Source of the DNA: Terrisporobacter othiniensis
GTDB taxonomy: Bacteria > Bacillota > Clostridia > Peptostreptococcales > Peptostreptococcaceae
Direction of reading: 5' to 3'
DNA: 64,000 nt
Assembly (NCBI RefSeq): GCF_000808015.1
Contig: NZ_JWHR01000087.1
Location: 1 to 64,000, forward strand
A model generated the notes under the pieces. That model saw only the letters and a program-made list of their open reading frames with translations. It had not been told where the DNA came from and did no database searches. The translations under genes and the position numbers were made by a program. Positions 25,478 to 34,233 of this stretch are shown one piece after another; the stretch's first letter is position 1; each line of letters opens with the position of its first letter.

Positions 25478-27000
25478 TGAAAACACCAATTTTAAAAATG
25501 ACAAATATAGTTAAAGAATTCCCAGGTGTTAAGGCCCTAGATGGGGTTAATATCGAACTTTACGAAGGTAAAGTTATGGCTCTTATGGGTGAAAATGGAG
25601 CCGGGAAATCAACACTTATGAAAATATTAAGTGGTGTATATAAAAAAGATAGTGGCGAAATCTTCTATAAAGGACAAAAAGAAGATATAAAAGGACCTAA
25701 GGATGCAACAAATAAAGGTATTGCTATCATACACCAAGAGTTAAACTTAGTTAATGATTTAAGCATAGGTGAAAATATATTCTTAGGAAGAGAGCCTAAA
25801 AAAGGATTTAGAATCGACTTTAATAAATTACATGCTGATAGCCAGGTTTTATTAAAAAGATTAAATATAGATAAAGACTCTAGAGAACTTGTAGAAAACT
25901 TAAGTATAGGCGAAAAGCAAATGATAGAAATTGCTAAAGCTCTTTCTCTAGACGCAAAAATAATAATAATGGATGAACCAACAGATGCTTTAACAGATAA
26001 AGAAACTTATTCTTTATTTAAAGTAATTAATGAATTGAAAGCTGATAATAAAGCCATTGTCTATATATCACATAGGTTAAAAGAAATTTTTGAGCTTTGC
26101 GATTATATAACAGTTCTTAGGGATGGTAAATTTATTGGCCAAGAAGAAATATGTAACCTTGATGAAGACAAAATGATAGAAATGATGGTTGGTAGAAAAT
26201 TAACTGATCAATTCCCTCATTTAAAAGTTGAAAAAGGTGAAACAATTTTAAAATTAGAAAATGTATCTAATAAATTTGTGAAAGATATATCTTTTGAAGT
26301 TAAGGCAGGTGAAATACTTGGTATATCAGGACTTATGGGTGCTGGTAGAAGTGAACTTGCTAAAACTATATATGGCCACCTTTCTTTAGAGAGTGGTCGT
26401 ATTATAAAAAAAGGAAAAGAATTAAATCTTAAATCTTCATCTGATGGTGTAAAAAACAGAATTGCTTATGTTAGCGAAGATAGAAAAGGTGATGGGCTTA
26501 TTTTAGACTTATCAATAAGAGAAAATATGACTTTATCCTCTCTTGAAAGAATTTCAAAATCTTTTGTAGTTGATAAAAATAAAGAGAAAGAAAGAGTTAA
26601 TAGCTATATAGACAGAATAAGAATTAAAACTCCTAACATGGAACAATTAATAAAAAATCTTTCTGGTGGTAACCAACAAAAGGTTGCTATAGCAAAAGCT
26701 CTTATGATACATCCAGATGTATTAATTTTAGATGAGCCAACTCGTGGTGTTGATGTTGGTGCTAAAAAGGAAATTTACGATTTGATAAACGAATTTAAAT
26801 CGCAAGGAAAAGCAATAATTATGATTTCTTCTGAAATGCCTGAAATTTTAGGTCTATCTGATAGAATCCTAGTTTTAAGCCATGGTGAAATAACAGGAGA
26901 ATTTGATATAAAAGAAGCTACACAAGAAAAAATATTAAAATGCGCAGTAGAAATTAAGGAGGGTCACAGGGATGTCATCTCAAGTGAAGAAACAGCATAA
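25477..27000 (+). CDS. rbsA: Ribose ABC transporter ATPase, two cassettes
   Basis: A 507-residue protein with two ABC cassettes: Walker A GENGAGKST and IMDEPTDALTDKE in the first, degenerate P-loop GLMGAGRSE, LSGGNQQKVAIAKAL and LILDEPTRGVD in the second. It powers ribose import by RbsC and RbsB. I chose the ATG at 25477, which shares its A with the rbsD stop; longer frames upstream run inside rbsD. Its 3' end overlaps rbsC by 29 bases. Confidence 0.94.
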   Translation: MKTPILKMTNIVKEFPGVKALDGVNIELYEGKVMALMGENGAGKSTLMKILSGVYKKDSGEIFYKGQKEDIKGPKDATNKGIAIIHQELNLVNDLSIGENIFLGREPKKGFRIDFNKLHADSQVLLKRLNIDKDSRELVENLSIGEKQMIEIAKALSLDAKIIIMDEPTDALTDKETYSLFKVINELKADNKAIVYISHRLKEIFELCDYITVLRDGKFIGQEEICNLDEDKMIEMMVGRKLTDQFPHLKVEKGETILKLENVSNKFVKDISFEVKAGEILGISGLMGAGRSELAKTIYGHLSLESGRIIKKGKELNLKSSSDGVKNRIAYVSEDRKGDGLILDLSIRENMTLSSLERISKSFVVDKNKEKERVNSYIDRIRIKTPNMEQLIKNLSGGNQQKVAIAKALMIHPDVLILDEPTRGVDVGAKKEIYDLINEFKSQGKAIIMISSEMPEILGLSDRILVLSHGEITGEFDIKEATQEKILKCAVEIKEGHRDVISSEETA

Positions 27001-27940
27001 TAAATTTGATTTAAAAGAAACATTAATAAAATATAAAAGCTTAGTTGGACTACTTACTTTAATAGTAGTGGTTTCAATACTTAGCCCATCGTTCTTAAGT
27101 TCAAAAAATATATTTAATATCTTAAGACAAACTTCTGTTAACGGAATAATTGCCGCTGGTATGACTTTCGTTATATTAACTGGAGGAATAGACTTATCTG
27201 TAGGTTCTATTCTTGCCATAAGTGGTGCAGTTTGTGCCTCTCTTTTAGTATCCGGTAAGGGAATATTTGTAGCAGTTTTAGCTGCTTTAGTAATAGGTGC
27301 ATTAGTTGGATTTTTAAACGGTTTCATAATAACTAAAGGTAAATTGCAGCCATTCATAGCAACTCTTGCTACAATGACAATACTTAGAGGCTTAACTTTA
27401 GTTTATACTGATGGTAAACCAATAACTCTTGGAAGTGGAGATTTAGCTTTAAACTTTGGACAAATAGGCGGAGGTAAAATATTAGGTATACCTACTCCTG
27501 CTCTAATCATGATAGTAACATTTGCCCTATGTGCTTATGTATTAAAAAATACAAAAATGGGTAGATATACTTATGCTTTAGGTTCAAATGAAGAGGCCAC
27601 AAGACTTTCTGGTTTAAACACAGATAAAATAAAAATAGCAGTTTATACTATAAGTGGAATACTTGCTTCTGTTGCAGGTATAATAATAACTTCTAGATTG
27701 TTCTCTGCTCAGCCTACTGCTGGAGATGGATACGAGCTTGATGCCATAGCCGCTGTAGTTCTTGGTGGAACTTCTCTTACTGGTGGTAAAGGAAAAATAA
27801 CTGGAACAATAATAGGAGCATTAATAATAGGTGTTCTAAGCAATGCCTTAAACATATTAGACGTATCATCATATTATCAAATGATGGTTAAAGGTGCTGT
27901 TATCTTAGTAGCTGTACTTTTAGACAGAAAAAGTAACTAG
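26972..27940 (+). CDS. rbsC: Ribose ABC transporter permease
   Basis: A 322-residue membrane protein of the RbsC/AraH permease family with about ten hydrophobic segments and motifs TFVILTGGIDLSVGSILAIS and RYTYALGSNEEATRLSGLN. It forms the ribose channel energised by RbsA. Its ribosome-binding site AAGGAGGG lies within the end of rbsA. The start overlaps rbsA by 29 bases. Confidence 0.94.
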   Translation: MSSQVKKQHNKFDLKETLIKYKSLVGLLTLIVVVSILSPSFLSSKNIFNILRQTSVNGIIAAGMTFVILTGGIDLSVGSILAISGAVCASLLVSGKGIFVAVLAALVIGALVGFLNGFIITKGKLQPFIATLATMTILRGLTLVYTDGKPITLGSGDLALNFGQIGGGKILGIPTPALIMIVTFALCAYVLKNTKMGRYTYALGSNEEATRLSGLNTDKIKIAVYTISGILASVAGIIITSRLFSAQPTAGDGYELDAIAAVVLGGTSLTGGKGKITGTIIGALIIGVLSNALNILDVSSYYQMMVKGAVILVAVLLDRKSN

Positions 27941-27952
27941 GAGGTAGTAATT

Positions 27953-28855
27953 ATGTTAAAAAAACTTGCTGCCATAATGATGTCATTAATATTATGTACA
28001 TCGTTACTAGTTGGATGTTCACAAAAAAGTTCTAACAATACTAAAAAAATAGGTCTTATAGTATCTACTTTAAATAATCCTTTCTTCGTAGATCTAAAAT
28101 CTGGTATAGAAAGTGAAGCAAAAAAGTTAGGATATAATGTAGTTGTTCTAGACTCACAAAATGATCCTGCCAAAGAAGTTTCTAACATGGAAGATATATC
28201 TGTTAAAAATGTAGATGTTGTTTTATTAAACCCTGTAGATTCTGATTCTGCCATAGCATCGGTTATGGTAGCAAACAATTTAGATCTACCTGTAATAACA
28301 GTTGACAGGGCTGCCAATGGCGGAAAGGTAGTTTCTCACGTAGCATCTGACAATGTAGAGGGTGGAAAAATGGCTGCTCAGTATGTAGTTGATCAACTTG
28401 ATGGAAAAGGAAATATAGTTGAACTTGAAGGAATCGCTGGTTCATCAGCTACTCGTGATAGAGGTGCTGGATTTGATAATGAAATTAAAAATAGTAATTT
28501 AAATATAATCACTAAACAAAGTGCTGATTTTGATAGAACTAAAGGTCTTTCTGTAATGGAAAACATAATTCAATCAAAAGGTGACATTGATGCAGTATTT
28601 GCTCAAAATGATGAAATGGCACTTGGAGCTCTAAAAGCATTACAAGATGCTAATATGAATGATGTATTAGTTGTAGGATTCGATGCTACTGATGATGCCG
28701 TAGCATCTGTTCAAAAAGGCAATATGGCTGCTACTATAGCTCAACAGCCTAAACTAATAGGTGAAACTGCTGTAGATTTAGCTCATAGATTCTTATCTGG
28801 TGAAAAAGTTGAAAGCTTTGCTCCTGTAGAATTAAAATTAATTGCTAAGAAATAA
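27953..28855 (+). CDS. rbsB: Ribose-binding lipoprotein
   Basis: A 300-residue periplasmic-binding-protein-like lipoprotein (lipobox LVGC, Cys22) with the RbsB fold: STLNNPFFVDLKSGIESEAKKLG, LLNPVDSDS, FAQNDEMALGALKAL and GFDATDDAVASVQKG. It captures ribose for RbsAC and is the last gene of the operon. The order K-D-A-C-B is that of Firmicutes, but the usual leading rbsR is missing from the window. Confidence 0.95.
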   Translation: MLKKLAAIMMSLILCTSLLVGCSQKSSNNTKKIGLIVSTLNNPFFVDLKSGIESEAKKLGYNVVVLDSQNDPAKEVSNMEDISVKNVDVVLLNPVDSDSAIASVMVANNLDLPVITVDRAANGGKVVSHVASDNVEGGKMAAQYVVDQLDGKGNIVELEGIAGSSATRDRGAGFDNEIKNSNLNIITKQSADFDRTKGLSVMENIIQSKGDIDAVFAQNDEMALGALKALQDANMNDVLVVGFDATDDAVASVQKGNMAATIAQQPKLIGETAVDLAHRFLSGEKVESFAPVELKLIAKK

Positions 28856-28869
28856 TAAACTTTAATAAT

Positions 28870-28904
28870 AAAAGGTCAATCTAGATTTTCTAGGTTGACC
28901 TTTT
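28870..28904. terminator. Bidirectional terminator after rbsB
   Basis: AAAAGGTCAATCTAGA and TCTAGGTTGACCTTTT pair with one G-T pair and a 3-base loop. It overlaps the stop of the convergent gene. Confidence 0.85.
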
Positions 28905-29709
28905 ATTGTATGTATTCAAAAATTTGCTTATCCTCTATCTTTATCCATCCATATCTACCTTCTTCATTTACTACTTTTATACATTCATTCCCATTATAAT
29001 TATATAACGATACTAACTTAATTTTAGCACCCTTCAAAAGGGTATATGCCTTCACATCTCCAACATTAGTTTCATATACTATTGTTTCTTCTTTAGCCCT
29101 ATATTCCTTTTCTTTACTAGCTCCAACAACTTGTACCTCTTTTTCATCTACATCTATAAGTTCAGAATGAAATACTCTTTTATAAAGATAATTTATAACA
29201 ATAGGTTCTTCACCAATAACTTTACTATAATGATTAAAATTTGATGAATTATCTGTATTTGAATAACTAATTTTTATTGTTCCATTTTTATCATCATTAT
29301 TTATAATTCTTCCATTCATTATAAAGTTATCATTTTTATTTTCATCATAATATATAAATAGATTTGTTTTATAATTTTCAATTTTATCTCCTAAAATTAC
29401 ACATATTTCCTTATTAGTATCTATTTTATTAAAATCGTATATATGTACACTTATATTATTTTCATCATAATATGTTTCTTTCAGCTTACTATTTATATAT
29501 AAATCCACAATAAAATCACCTTTTTTGTCTTTGTATGATTCTAACTTTACTTCTTCACTATCCCCATCACCATTTAAATCAAAAAAATAAGTTTCATCAT
29601 AATTTAATTGATTTTGTGCTAAATTCATTTGGAAAAAATTTTCATCTATCTTATCATAATTATATAATATTATTATTGCAAAAATGATTAGTCCTATAGC
29701 TTTTTTCAT
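28903..29709 (-). CDS. Hypothetical exported protein with VCBS-like motif and SH3-like tail
   Basis: A 268-residue protein with an N-terminal hydrophobic segment (AIGLIIFAIIILY) that serves as signal or anchor and has no lipobox. Residues about 38-60 (YFFDLNGDGDSEEVKLESY) match the Ca2+-loop pattern of VCBS/FG-GAP-like repeats. The last 65 residues (KAYTLLKGAKIKLVSLYNYNGNECIKV, RYGWIKIED) look like a bacterial SH3 domain, which commonly binds peptidoglycan. The start at 29709 is chosen for GGGGGAG six bases upstream. The function is not known. It is a single gene convergent with rbs. Confidence 0.72.
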   Translation of the reverse strand: MKKAIGLIIFAIIILYNYDKIDENFFQMNLAQNQLNYDETYFFDLNGDGDSEEVKLESYKDKKGDFIVDLYINSKLKETYYDENNISVHIYDFNKIDTNKEICVILGDKIENYKTNLFIYYDENKNDNFIMNGRIINNDDKNGTIKISYSNTDNSSNFNHYSKVIGEEPIVINYLYKRVFHSELIDVDEKEVQVVGASKEKEYRAKEETIVYETNVGDVKAYTLLKGAKIKLVSLYNYNGNECIKVVNEEGRYGWIKIEDKQIFEYIQ

Positions 29710-29840
29710 CTGTAACTCCCCCATCCTTCGATGACCCTTATTAAATAATTGTACACTAAAAATATATTATATAGAGCGTATATATATTTTTTTATATATA
29801 ATTAGTTTTATTAAACTTTGCAATTAATAATATTTTACTG

Positions 29841-29870
29841 TTGACAGTTATCAATGTATAGTGATAAAAT
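29841..29870 (+). promoter_or_regulatory. Promoter of the T-box leader
   Basis: TTGACA (29841-29846), 18 bases, TAAAAT (29865-29870), about 45 bases upstream of the T-box stem I region. Confidence 0.6.
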
Positions 29871-29914
29871 CTTACCGATTTATTTTTCAGATTTTTCAAA
29901 ACATTATAATTGGT

Positions 29915-30175
29915 GCAATGATAAGGAATAATACCTTTTATTTAAAGCCCAGAAAGAAGATGGTTTATGAAAATCTTCATGAAAATAAAATGGAACTAGC
30001 CTTTAAACAGTGAAAAGAACAGGTTTTTACTTTAGTAAACTTCACTGGAATTCTACCGATAAAAGGAAATCCTATTTACTCTATAGGAGTTGAGTGCAAG
30101 ACTTTTTCTTTAATTCAGGTGGTAACACGGATAATATTCGCCCTGAGCTGACATTTCAGCTTGGTTTTTTTATAA
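29915..30175 (+). ncRNA. T-box leader, probably leucine-responsive
   Basis: The T-box sequence CAGGTGGTAACACGG (30116-30130), followed by CGCCCTG and a terminator AGCTGA-CAT-TTCAGCT with a T-run (30146-30171), identifies the class. In stem I the 3' side reads GGAACTAGC; with the usual GAA before the specifier, the codon would be CTA (29996-29998), Leu. The remnant behind it is ilvB, which agrees with branched-chain amino-acid control. TGGT in the antiterminator fits the A discriminator of tRNA-Leu. Confidence 0.85.
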
Positions 30176-30204
30176 TAATTTTTAAATGACTAGGAGGTAT
30201 ATTA

Positions 30205-30375
30205 ATAAAAATAAAAGGTGCTGAATTAATAATTAAGGAATTAAAAGAAGAAAATATCCATAATATTTTGGGTATCCAGGTTGGTATGACATTGATATTT
30301 TTGATGCTATTTACAATCAGGATGATATTGAACTAATTTTACCAAGACATGAGCAGGGAAGTATCCAAGTATAAT
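30205..30375 (+). pseudogene. ilvB: Remnant of acetolactate synthase large subunit
   Basis: Behind the T-box and AGGAGG, a frame starting with ATA (not ATG) reads KIKGAELIIKELKEENIHNILGI, the opening of acetolactate synthase. A one-base shift then gives YDIDIFDAIYNQDDIELILP and RHEQGS, with the TPP-binding Glu in RHEQG. The reading breaks there. An unrelated 20-codon tail (HDRSVAIGSISVYER) follows to about 30432 and may be the fused end of another deleted gene. About 500 residues of the enzyme are missing. The regulatory RNA survives without its gene. Confidence 0.75.
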
Positions 30376-30489
30376 AGTAGTACATGATAGAAGTGTTGCA
30401 ATAGGTTCCATTTCTGTTTATGAAAGATAATTTATAATCTTTGTTCTAAATCAAAAAATAAAACTTTATATTCTTTTAAATAATTAATC

Positions 30490-30535
30490 AAATCCCATTA
30501 TAATATGATATAACTATCATATTATAAGGGGATTT
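30490..30535. terminator. Terminator after the antiporter gene
   Basis: AAATCCCATTATAATATGATA and TATCATATTATAAGGGGATTT form a 20-bp stem with few mismatches, ten bases beyond the stop of the minus-strand gene. Confidence 0.65.
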
Positions 30536-30544
30536 GATATTACA

Positions 30545-31807
30545 TTAAGCTACAACTTCAGATACGTTACTTGTTGTTTCTTCTAATACTCCTAGCTTTT
30601 TAGCAACTAGCTTAGTAGTACTTGCTTGTACTATTAACGTTACAAGTATAGTCATAAATACTACTGAAGATATTATTTCATAACCTGGTACTTTCATAGC
30701 CACTATTATTCCTGATACTGCAGCTGGTATAACTCCAGTTTCTCTAACCCACATCATAAATAATTTATCTTTAAATGTCCACTGTGCTTTTCTATCAAAT
30801 ACAGTAGATACTAACACTACTAAAGGTCTTCCTACAAACATTAAAGCTAATACTGTTATTAATGATGGTAACCAATATTGAGCTAATGCTGATATATTTA
30901 CTTGAGTCCCTAGTAAAACAAATATCGACATACGACATATTGTAGCTATACTTTCTGTAAAATGTACTGTTGGTTGATAATCAGCTTCTTCTAACCAAAT
31001 TCCAAACATTTTTTTATTTCCTGAAATTAACCCTGCCATAAATACTGCCATATATCCACTACCATGGAACATTGTAGCTAATTCATAAGCAAGAGTAACT
31101 GTTAACATCGACATAATTGGAGCATAGGAATGAAATATTCCCACTCTTTTATCTGAAACTAATATTATTAATAAATATCCTACTAATATTCCTACACCTA
31201 TTCCTACTGCTGCAGAAATAAGTAATTCCTTAAAACTTTCCATAGCTGAGAACTGACCACTCATAACTATACCTAATAATGCTGAAGATAATATAGCTCC
31301 TACTGCATCATTAAAAGCAGATTCACTTACTACAGTCTGTTTTATCTTGTCCTTTATTCTAACTTGTTTAAATACAGGTATAAGAGCTGCTGGATCTGTT
31401 GAAGCTATAACAGCACCTAAAAGAAAAGCTGTCATAATAGGTAAATTAAATATCCTAGCTACCACAACACCTACTACAGCTGTAGATATTACAACACCTA
31501 CTGTTGATAACATTCCAACACTTACCTTCACCTTATTTAATACTTTTAAGTTAATTTCTTTACCACCTTCATATAATATAAATGCTGATCCAAAAGTAAG
31601 TATTAAATTATTTTCTACTGGAAAAGCCCCTATACTTAAAATATTAAAAAAAGCTGGTCCTATTATTATACCTGCTATTAAGTATAGTATTACATCTGGA
31701 ATTTTTAATATTTCACTTATTCTTCCCAGTGCAATACCCGTAATTATTATCATCGAAAATATTAACAATAAATTATTGGTAGCAATTGTTTCTATGCTTC
31801 CTTCCAT
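30545..31807 (-). CDS. Cation/proton antiporter (CPA family)
   Basis: A 420-residue protein with about 12 membrane segments and monovalent cation/proton antiporter motifs. GRISEILKIPDVILYLIAGIIIGP lies in the first segments, AVIASTDPAALIPVF in the fifth, and ESAFNDAVGAI in the sixth, with the ND pair that carries the ion-binding Asp in electroneutral CPA1 proteins. It exchanges Na+ or K+ for H+ across the membrane. The start at 31807 follows a GGAG by nine bases; a GTG five codons upstream overlaps that site. No C-terminal regulatory (TrkA-N) domain is present. Confidence 0.88.
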   Translation of the reverse strand: MEGSIETIATNNLLLIFSMIIITGIALGRISEILKIPDVILYLIAGIIIGPAFFNILSIGAFPVENNLILTFGSAFILYEGGKEINLKVLNKVKVSVGMLSTVGVVISTAVVGVVVARIFNLPIMTAFLLGAVIASTDPAALIPVFKQVRIKDKIKQTVVSESAFNDAVGAILSSALLGIVMSGQFSAMESFKELLISAAVGIGVGILVGYLLIILVSDKRVGIFHSYAPIMSMLTVTLAYELATMFHGSGYMAVFMAGLISGNKKMFGIWLEEADYQPTVHFTESIATICRMSIFVLLGTQVNISALAQYWLPSLITVLALMFVGRPLVVLVSTVFDRKAQWTFKDKLFMMWVRETGVIPAAVSGIIVAMKVPGYEIISSVVFMTILVTLIVQASTTKLVAKKLGVLEETTSNVSEVVA

Positions 31808-32020
31808 ACAATTCATCTCCACTCTTTCAATTTTGTTTTTATTTTAATTTAATAATTACTCATTATATACCCGTGATTATCATAAGTCAACGCTAGCAAA
31901 CGTTGTCAAAATATAAAATTTTATTAACATTTTTTGAGTTTTCTAGAAATTTTAAGAGAATTTTGTCTTCCATAGAATTACACTTAATTATTAATATATT
32001 TTTCTTTTACTTTGCATTAA

Positions 32021-32051
32021 AAAAGCTATAAGATTTAATCTTATAGCTTTT
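32021..32051 (-). terminator. Terminator after the zinc-ribbon gene
   Basis: AAAAGCTATAAGAT and ATCTTATAGCTTTT form a perfect 14-bp stem with a 3-base loop, followed by T residues on the minus strand. Confidence 0.85.
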
Positions 32052-32062
32052 CTTTAACAGAA

Positions 32063-32221
32063 CTATCTTCTGTTGTTGTTATTTTGTTGTTTTCTAGCTT
32101 TTCTGCACTCTGGACATCTAACTGGCTCGTTATCAAATCCTTTTTCTTTGTAGAATTGTTGTTCTCCTTCTGTGAATAAGAACTCAGCTTTACAGTCTTT
32201 ACATATTATTTTTTTATCCAT
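32063..32221 (-). CDS. Small zinc-ribbon protein
   Basis: A 52-residue protein with two CxxC pairs, IICKDC and VRCPEC, about 25 residues apart, the spacing of a zinc ribbon. The intervening AEFLFTEGEQQFYKEKGFDNEP is the conserved core of a small probable zinc-binding family widespread in Firmicutes. The tail is basic and Asn/Gln-rich (RKARKQQNNNNRR), which suggests nucleic-acid or ribosome contact. The ATG at 32221 lies nine bases after AGGAGG. That ribosome-binding site is inside a base-pairing element (next entry). Confidence 0.85.
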   Translation of the reverse strand: MDKKIICKDCKAEFLFTEGEQQFYKEKGFDNEPVRCPECRKARKQQNNNNRR

Positions 32222-32230
32222 TATATTAAT

Positions 32231-32285
32231 CCTCCTATAAAGACTAGATAGCAATAATTTGCCTTTATAGGAGAAAATTATTATC
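32231..32285 (-). promoter_or_regulatory. Possible translational RNA switch over the zinc-ribbon RBS
   Basis: In the minus-strand mRNA, CTCCTATAAAG (32263-32273 complement) pairs perfectly over 11 bp with CTTTATAGGAG, which contains the Shine-Dalgarno. A competing hairpin, AGATA-ATAATTT with AAATTAT-TGC-TATCT, encloses that anti-Shine-Dalgarno in its 14-base loop. The two folds exclude each other or form a pseudoknot. Confidence 0.55.
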
Positions 32286-32493
32286 TAAATTAATCTTTAT
32301 TTATTTTTCTTTACATCTAAGCATATCACATTATCTTAATAAATACAAGATTTTCCTAGCTTTCAGCGTTTTTATTTACTCTTAATATTGTTATTCAAAT
32401 ACTCTTTTATCAGTAATTAAATTCACTAAAAGTAACCTTCCATTACTCATAATCATAAAGTAAAGTAAGTAGTTTAGCATAGGGGGGCAAAAT

Positions 32494-33012
32494 ATGAGTA
32501 TAGAAAGTCGTGAGCCAGTTATACAAGTAGGGCCAGGCCCCGCATCACAACCTTGGATAATCCCAGGACCTGGTCCAGTTATTCCACCATTTCCAACTGA
32601 AACAGAACCTGGACCAGTCATACCTCCAGGTCAAGATATTCCTAGGGTAAAAATAAAATCGTTATTTTCAAATGCATTTATAATAGTCGGATATGATGAG
32701 GTTTTATATGCTGTTGGTGCCATTCCTCAACAAGGTGAGACTTTTAGAATAATTCCTATTAATAATTATCAAGTAAAGCTTAGAATTGTCGGGGGACAAT
32801 TTGTAAGAATTGATTATAATGGCGCATTAGTTGCTGATGCTAATAAAAATAATGCCACTATTTTTAATATTTTTCGAACTGGGTATATGGAATTTAGTCT
32901 GATGGCTCCGCAAGGAAAGTACGTCAATGTTAAACAAAGAGATAATATGTTGGTCGCTAGATCAGAATATGCGGGTCCTAGAACAAGATTTAAGTTTAGA
33001 ATGGTTGACTAA
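32494..33012 (+). CDS. Pro/Gly-rich beta-trefoil-like protein
   Basis: A 172-residue protein with no signal peptide. Residues 1-50 are Pro/Gly-rich with repeated GPGP and PGPVIPP units. Residues about 50-172 show the pattern of a fascin-like or ricin-type beta-trefoil: VKIKSLFSNAFIIVGYDEVLYAVG, VRIDYNGALVADANKNNATIFNI, KYVNVKQRDNMLVARSEYAGPRTRFKF. Trefoils of this kind bind proteins or carbohydrates. A low-complexity head with a small binding domain suits a structural or spore-coat protein, but this is a guess. AGGGGGG precedes the ATG. Confidence 0.75.
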   Translation: MSIESREPVIQVGPGPASQPWIIPGPGPVIPPFPTETEPGPVIPPGQDIPRVKIKSLFSNAFIIVGYDEVLYAVGAIPQQGETFRIIPINNYQVKLRIVGGQFVRIDYNGALVADANKNNATIFNIFRTGYMEFSLMAPQGKYVNVKQRDNMLVARSEYAGPRTRFKFRMVD

Positions 33013-33016
33013 ATAT

Positions 33017-33049
33017 AAAAAGGAAGTGTATGAGTCACACTTCCTTTTT
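33017..33049. terminator. Bidirectional terminator
   Basis: AAAAAGGAAGTGT, 7-base loop, ACACTTCCTTTTT, between convergent genes. Confidence 0.88.
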
Positions 33050-33056
33050 ATATTTA

Positions 33057-34070
33057 TTATACTATTCCCATGGCATATTCCACTGCAATTGCAACAATTA
33101 CAACTAGTAATGATATAATAAACCCATGTATCATAGGATTTAATCCTGACTTTTTCATCTCATTAAAATCCGTATTCATTCCAATAGCTGCAAGAGCTGC
33201 TACCATTAAAAATTTACTTAAATCTTTCATCAATAAAGATATATTTTCTGGTATTACACCAAAACTATTAACTACAGCCATAGCTACAAACATTAGTATG
33301 AACCAAGGTATTATGTTAGTTAATTTAACTTTTTCTTGTTTTGCATTTGGATTTTCTTTTCTCTTAAGCTTTGCACTTATCATAGAGAAAACAAGTACTG
33401 TTGGAATTATAGAAAGAGTTCTTGTTAATTTAACCATTGTAGCAAAGTCTCCTGCACCTTCACTAAATGCATATCCAGCGGCTACAACACTAGACGTATC
33501 ATTTACAGCTGTTCCAGTCCAAAGTCCATAAGCCATATCGTTAAGACCTAACTTTTGACCTAAAATTGGAAATATGATTATCATAGCCATATCAAATAAA
33601 AATGTAGCAGACATGGCATATGCTATATCTTTATCATCTGCATCCACAACTGGTGCTATAGCTGCTATGGCAGATCCTCCACATATTCCTGTTCCTGCAG
33701 AAATTAAGTTTGAAAGTTTCCAATCAAGACCTAATATCTTTCCTATATAATATCCTCCACCAAAGCAAGTAAGTAAAGTAAATATCATAACTGTTAAAGA
33801 AAGTTTTCCTACATGAAGTATAGTCCCTATACTTAAAGATGCCCCTAATAATATAATTGCAAATTTTAATATTTTCTTTGATGTAAATTTTAATCCAGTT
33901 TGAATTTTCTTGCTCGGCTTTTTAATTTGATTTATACCCATTCCAATAAATAGTGCTATTACTGATGCTCCTATTAAATGTATTGGTAAAATTGACTCTA
34001 TAAATCTTGCACAAAATGCCACAAGTAAAGCTATCAAGAAACCAGGAATGACTTCTAATTTTTTCTTCAT
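33057..34070 (-). CDS. YeiH/UPF0324-family membrane protein
   Basis: A 337-residue integral membrane protein with about ten segments. Family motifs are ILLGASLSIGTILHVG, SNLISAGTGICGGSAIAAIAPVVDADDKDIAYAMSATFLFD and GLWTGTAVNDTSSVVAAGYAFS. Members are annotated as putative sulfate exporters, but evidence for that is thin. No sulfur gene lies next to it here, and the gene stands alone between terminators. Confidence 0.88.
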   Translation of the reverse strand: MKKKLEVIPGFLIALLVAFCARFIESILPIHLIGASVIALFIGMGINQIKKPSKKIQTGLKFTSKKILKFAIILLGASLSIGTILHVGKLSLTVMIFTLLTCFGGGYYIGKILGLDWKLSNLISAGTGICGGSAIAAIAPVVDADDKDIAYAMSATFLFDMAMIIIFPILGQKLGLNDMAYGLWTGTAVNDTSSVVAAGYAFSEGAGDFATMVKLTRTLSIIPTVLVFSMISAKLKRKENPNAKQEKVKLTNIIPWFILMFVAMAVVNSFGVIPENISLLMKDLSKFLMVAALAAIGMNTDFNEMKKSGLNPMIHGFIISLLVVIVAIAVEYAMGIV

Positions 34071-34201
34071 TCTAAATAATGTCTCCTTTTGTATAATTTC
34101 ATTTCAATTCTACCAATAAATTACTATAATGTAAAATTATAAATATTTATTTATCTATAATTTATACTTATAATTAAAGTACTATAATTTATAATAAAAA
34201 T

Positions 34202-34227
34202 ACCCCACGAGTATTTTCTCATGGGGT
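34202..34227 (-). terminator. Terminator after the MutS2-like gene
   Basis: ACCCCATGAG and CTCGTGGGGT pair on the minus strand around a 6-base loop, then ATTTTT. It begins seven bases after the stop. Confidence 0.8.
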
Positions 34228-34233
34228 TTAATT

